From contig OX388349.1 of assembly GCA_947579665.1 (NCBI GenBank), forward strand, positions 20,864,459-20,928,458: a stretch of DNA of 64,000 bases, written 5' to 3'. Each line of letters begins with the position of its first letter. Within the stretch, counting starts at the first letter, position 1. The position numbers and the translations under genes are program-made. Below, piece after piece: positions 61,335 through 64,000 of this stretch. The stretch comes from Sympetrum striolatum (lineage: Eukaryota > Arthropoda > Insecta > Odonata > Libellulidae). A model generated the notes under the pieces. The model saw only the letters and a program-made list of their open reading frames with translations, was not told where the DNA came from and ran no database searches.

Positions 61335-62455
61335 CGAGTTAAATGTAGCTTGCATACTGCAAGCAGATCGACAACACTATTTTCATGTCGGCATCATATC
61401 GGGACGGCCATCAAAAGAAAAAAATGGATTGAAATTTTTCTTAAAATTCGCTGCAATTCCATCGTCTGGCATCGAACCCGGGTCTTTACTGTTGAACTTA
61501 CTATGCAGCACAATAGAATATCGCCATCTCTAACTATGTGTGAAAATATAAGCAGAAATATGGGCTACAACTGCGTCAAAAGACGTTGTAATTTTCACGA
61601 ATTTAAATTGCTCTCTGGATTCGAGCCAAGGACGAACTTGCAAATCTAAAACATGATTTTGAAAGTTATTTATGATCTCTATCTACATGCCGAATTTCAA
61701 GTATCTATATTGTTGGGAAAGGGTTCAAAATAATTATTGAAAATCGGATCAGTTACTGATTGTAGAGACACCTGGTGTCGAACCCAGGACACATTGACAG
61801 CTGGGAATGCACAGTTTGATTTGTATACACTAAATCTTTCATAGTGCAAAGTTTGAAGTCTTTATCGTGCTGGGAAGTTCCTATAATATGTTTCCGTTAT
61901 CTCCGTAAGAAATGCATTGAGGAATTTAAGTGGCCCTCTGGGATCGAACCAAGGACCATCAGCGAATATATAAAATTTGATCCTGAAATTTATCATTGAT
62001 CTCCAACTCCATGCCGAATTTCAAGTTTCCATGCCATCGGGAAAGGGTCCAAAATAAATCTTAAAAATCGCCACAATGCAATTTAAACGGCCGATTTTTA
62101 CCCCGACCTAGCATCGAACCAAGGATATTTTCCGTAAAACTCATTTATGTTTTAGATAGATCATGACCATATATATAGGCTCCTTTAATTTTGATTCGCT
62201 ACCTATCCGGAAAGTATTATTTTTAATTTCCCGAAAATCAACGCAATACATTTAAACGGGAAAAATCGGGACTTTGGGGCCCTCTGGAATCGAACCCATG
62301 ACACTGAGGTTCAAAATCACAATTTTTCTGGTGGTTACACGATATGGCCAATACGTCGTAAAAATTTCAAGCCGATGACACTTGTGGTTTAGGCTGTGAA
62401 TTAGTATCCTATCTATATACCTATCTATATATATATATGAATGAATCCGGAGAAG
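61335..62455 (-). mobile_element. Helitron-like unit Y3 (right palindrome arm)
   Basis: Minus-oriented copy of Y. CTCG/CGAG end at 61335-61338, hairpin at 61348-61364. TCGAACC motifs at 61472, 61621 (TCGAGCC), 61778, 61944, 62114 and 62290. The right end is ATGAATGAATCCGGAGA, shared with Y4. It forms a near-complete reverse complement of Y2 around a TA-rich centre near 61323. Confidence 0.7.
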
Positions 62456-62471
62456 CATCTATATATAATAG

Positions 62472-62503
<32 letters not shown>

Positions 62504-62521
62504 GACGTATATATATATATA

Positions 62522-63595
62522 CGAGTAAAATGTAGCTTGCATACTGCAAGCAGATCGGCAATACTAATTTCATATCGGCATCATATCGGGACGGTTCTCA
62601 AAAGAAAAAAAAAGGATTTAATTTTTTCTTAAAATTCGCTAAAATTTCCTCGTTTGGCATCGAACTCGGGTCTTACTGGTAACCTACTATGATACACAAT
62701 AGAAGATCACCATCTCTAACTATGTGTGAAAATTCAAGCAGAAATATTGGCTATAACTACCTAAAAAAAACGTTCTAATTTTCACGAATGTTAATGCCTC
62801 TCGGGACTCGAACCAAGGACGATCGTGGAGATCTAAAACATGTTTCTGAAAGTTTTTTATGATTTTTATATTTATGCCGAATTTCAAGTTTCTATTTTAT
62901 TGGGAAAGGTTTCAAAATAATTCCTAAAAATCGGATCAACTTCTGATTTCAGAGACACCTGGTGTCGAACCCAGGACGTATTGCAAGCTGTGAATGCACA
63001 GTTTGATTTGTAAAGACTTGCTTTTGTATCATGCAAATTTTAAAATTGATAGCATGCCGGAAAGTACCTAAATTTTATTTCCGTTATCTCCGTAAGAAAT
63101 GCATTGAGAAGTGCAAATGGTCCTCTGGGATCGAACCAAGGACCATGAGCGAACATGTAAAATTTGATTATGAAGTATATTCATGATATCTATCCACGTG
63201 CTGAGTTTCGAATATCCATGTTATCGGGAAAGGATCCAAAAAAAATCTTCAAAATCGCCGCAATGCATTTTAAACGGCCGATTTTTGCCCCGACCTAGCA
63301 TCGAACCATGGACTATATTCGAAGATGATTTTCTGATTTTCGTTGGATACGCACGGCTTCTAGCGATCCCTCGAGTTTCAACTCTTTCTCTCTCCGGGAA
63401 GTACCTCAAAAAAATTTTCGAAAATCCCCGCCATGTATTCATATGGAGAAAATCGCGACTTTGGGGCCCTCACGAATCGAACCTAATACCCTGAGGATCA
63501 AAATTGCAATTTTTCTGACGGTTACACGTTATGGCCAATACGTCGTAAAAATTTCAAGTCAATGAAGCTTGTGGTTTAGGCTGTGAATTAGTATC

Positions 63596-63635
<40 letters not shown>

Positions 63636-63668
63636 ATAGGTATATCCATGAATGAATCCGGAGAAGCA
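62522..63668 (-). mobile_element. Helitron-like unit Y4
   Basis: Same orientation as Y3, placed head to tail after it with a TA-rich joint. CGAG at 62522-62525, hairpin at 62535-62551. Motifs at 62660 (TCGAACT), 62808, 62965, 63131, 63301 and 63477. Ends with a TCTA microsatellite and CATGAATGAATCCGGAGA. Confidence 0.7.
63598..63636 (+). repeat. (TCTA)n microsatellite
   Basis: About nine TCTA units near the right end of Y4. Y3 has a shorter TCTATATACC version at the same place (about 62409-62437), so the repeat belongs to the element. Confidence 0.85.
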
Positions 63669-63699
63669 TCTATATATAATAGATATATATATATATATA

Positions 63700-63826
63700 T
63701 ATGTATTTGTATTGTTTTTCCACCTTTTTTGTAATTCAACATTAGTTACCCTTAATGGTTAGGTGTAAGGGAGGCCCTAAAGGGCCTAACCTCGCCAAAT
63801 AAAGAGTTTATTATTATTATTATTAT
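63700..63826 (+). repeat. LINE 3' end with hairpin, AATAAA and ATT tail
   Basis: After the TA run comes a short untranslated stretch with the perfect hairpin AGGCCCT-AA-AGGGCCT (63772-63787), then AACCTCGCCAAATAAAGAG and a TTATTATTATTATTA tail. Hairpin, AATAAA signal and trinucleotide tail are typical of 3' ends of arthropod non-LTR elements. No coding sequence remains, so this is a heavily 5'-truncated insertion. The start is approximate. Confidence 0.55.
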
Positions 63827-63936
63827 ATTCTAAATTAAATGATTATGAAATGTATAGGATTGGAATAAAACATTCAAAGATTTCTTACCCTGTAAGAATT
63901 CAATAAAAGTTGAAATTGTGTGATTATACTTTTCAA

Positions 63937-63939
<3 letters not shown>

Positions 63940-63983
<44 letters not shown>
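63940..63983. repeat. (TA)n microsatellite at the window edge
   Basis: The TA run ends in CTATTATATATAGACG, the reverse complement of the CGTCTATATATAATAG sequence that flanks the X3 right end and resembles that after Y3 and Y4. An inverted Helitron unit may therefore continue beyond the window. Confidence 0.7.
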
Positions 63984-63986
<3 letters not shown>

Positions 63987-64000
63987 ATTATATATAGACG

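Overview
This 64 kb window looks like gene-poor, AT-rich nuclear DNA of an arthropod, most likely an insect. The evidence is its repeat content: mariner, a piggyBac-like terminus, Jockey/CR1-type LINE fragments, tRNA-derived SINEs and Helitrons whose termini resemble families common in insect genomes. The species cannot be told from the sequence. I found no intact host gene, rRNA, functional tRNA or CRISPR array. The longest open frames lack an ATG start, homology or supporting context and are treated as chance.

Layout. From 1 to about 48.4 kb is unique-looking AT-rich DNA with G+C-richer or purine/pyrimidine-rich islands every few kb, sprinkled with old transposon pieces: SINE-like tRNA fragments (2.1, 3.2, 5.8, 22.7, 33.4 and 44.3 kb), a 15-bp minisatellite (7.2 kb), a rearranged mariner with TA target duplication (12.05-12.44 kb), a piggyBac-like end at a TTAA (13.23 kb), LINE 3' ends (19.4, 22.3 kb), a two-copy ~290-bp tandem duplication (33.7-34.3 kb), and two LINEs joined tail to tail (37.0-38.3 kb). 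The most CpG-rich island (46.5-47.5 kb) carries a CRE-like palindrome and two E2F-like sites and is the best regulatory candidate.

From about 48.5 kb to the end, the window is a Helitron-derived composite. A block at 48.5-57.7 kb holds one copy of a ~1.1-kb element (called Y here) and three copies of a longer element (X). They lie head to tail, with 3' ends showing a GCTTGCA/TGCAAGC hairpin followed by CTAG (X) or CTCG (Y) and then T. X1 keeps a 37-codon C-terminal remnant of the Pif1-type helicase. A complete-looking 1.5-kb non-autonomous Helitron (H, 52123-53622) sits between X1 and X2. A second block (60.35-63.67 kb) holds three more Y copies, two of them forming a ~960-bp-arm palindrome.

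The most unusual feature is inside Y. Each unit carries up to six copies of a tRNA T-arm / pol III B-box-like motif (GGTTCGANNCC) at highly reproducible 148-176 bp spacing, all in one orientation. This gives 22 intact or near-intact motifs plus two degraded ones in four units. It is a satellite-like higher-order array within Helitron-type ends and is the best candidate here for an undescribed system.
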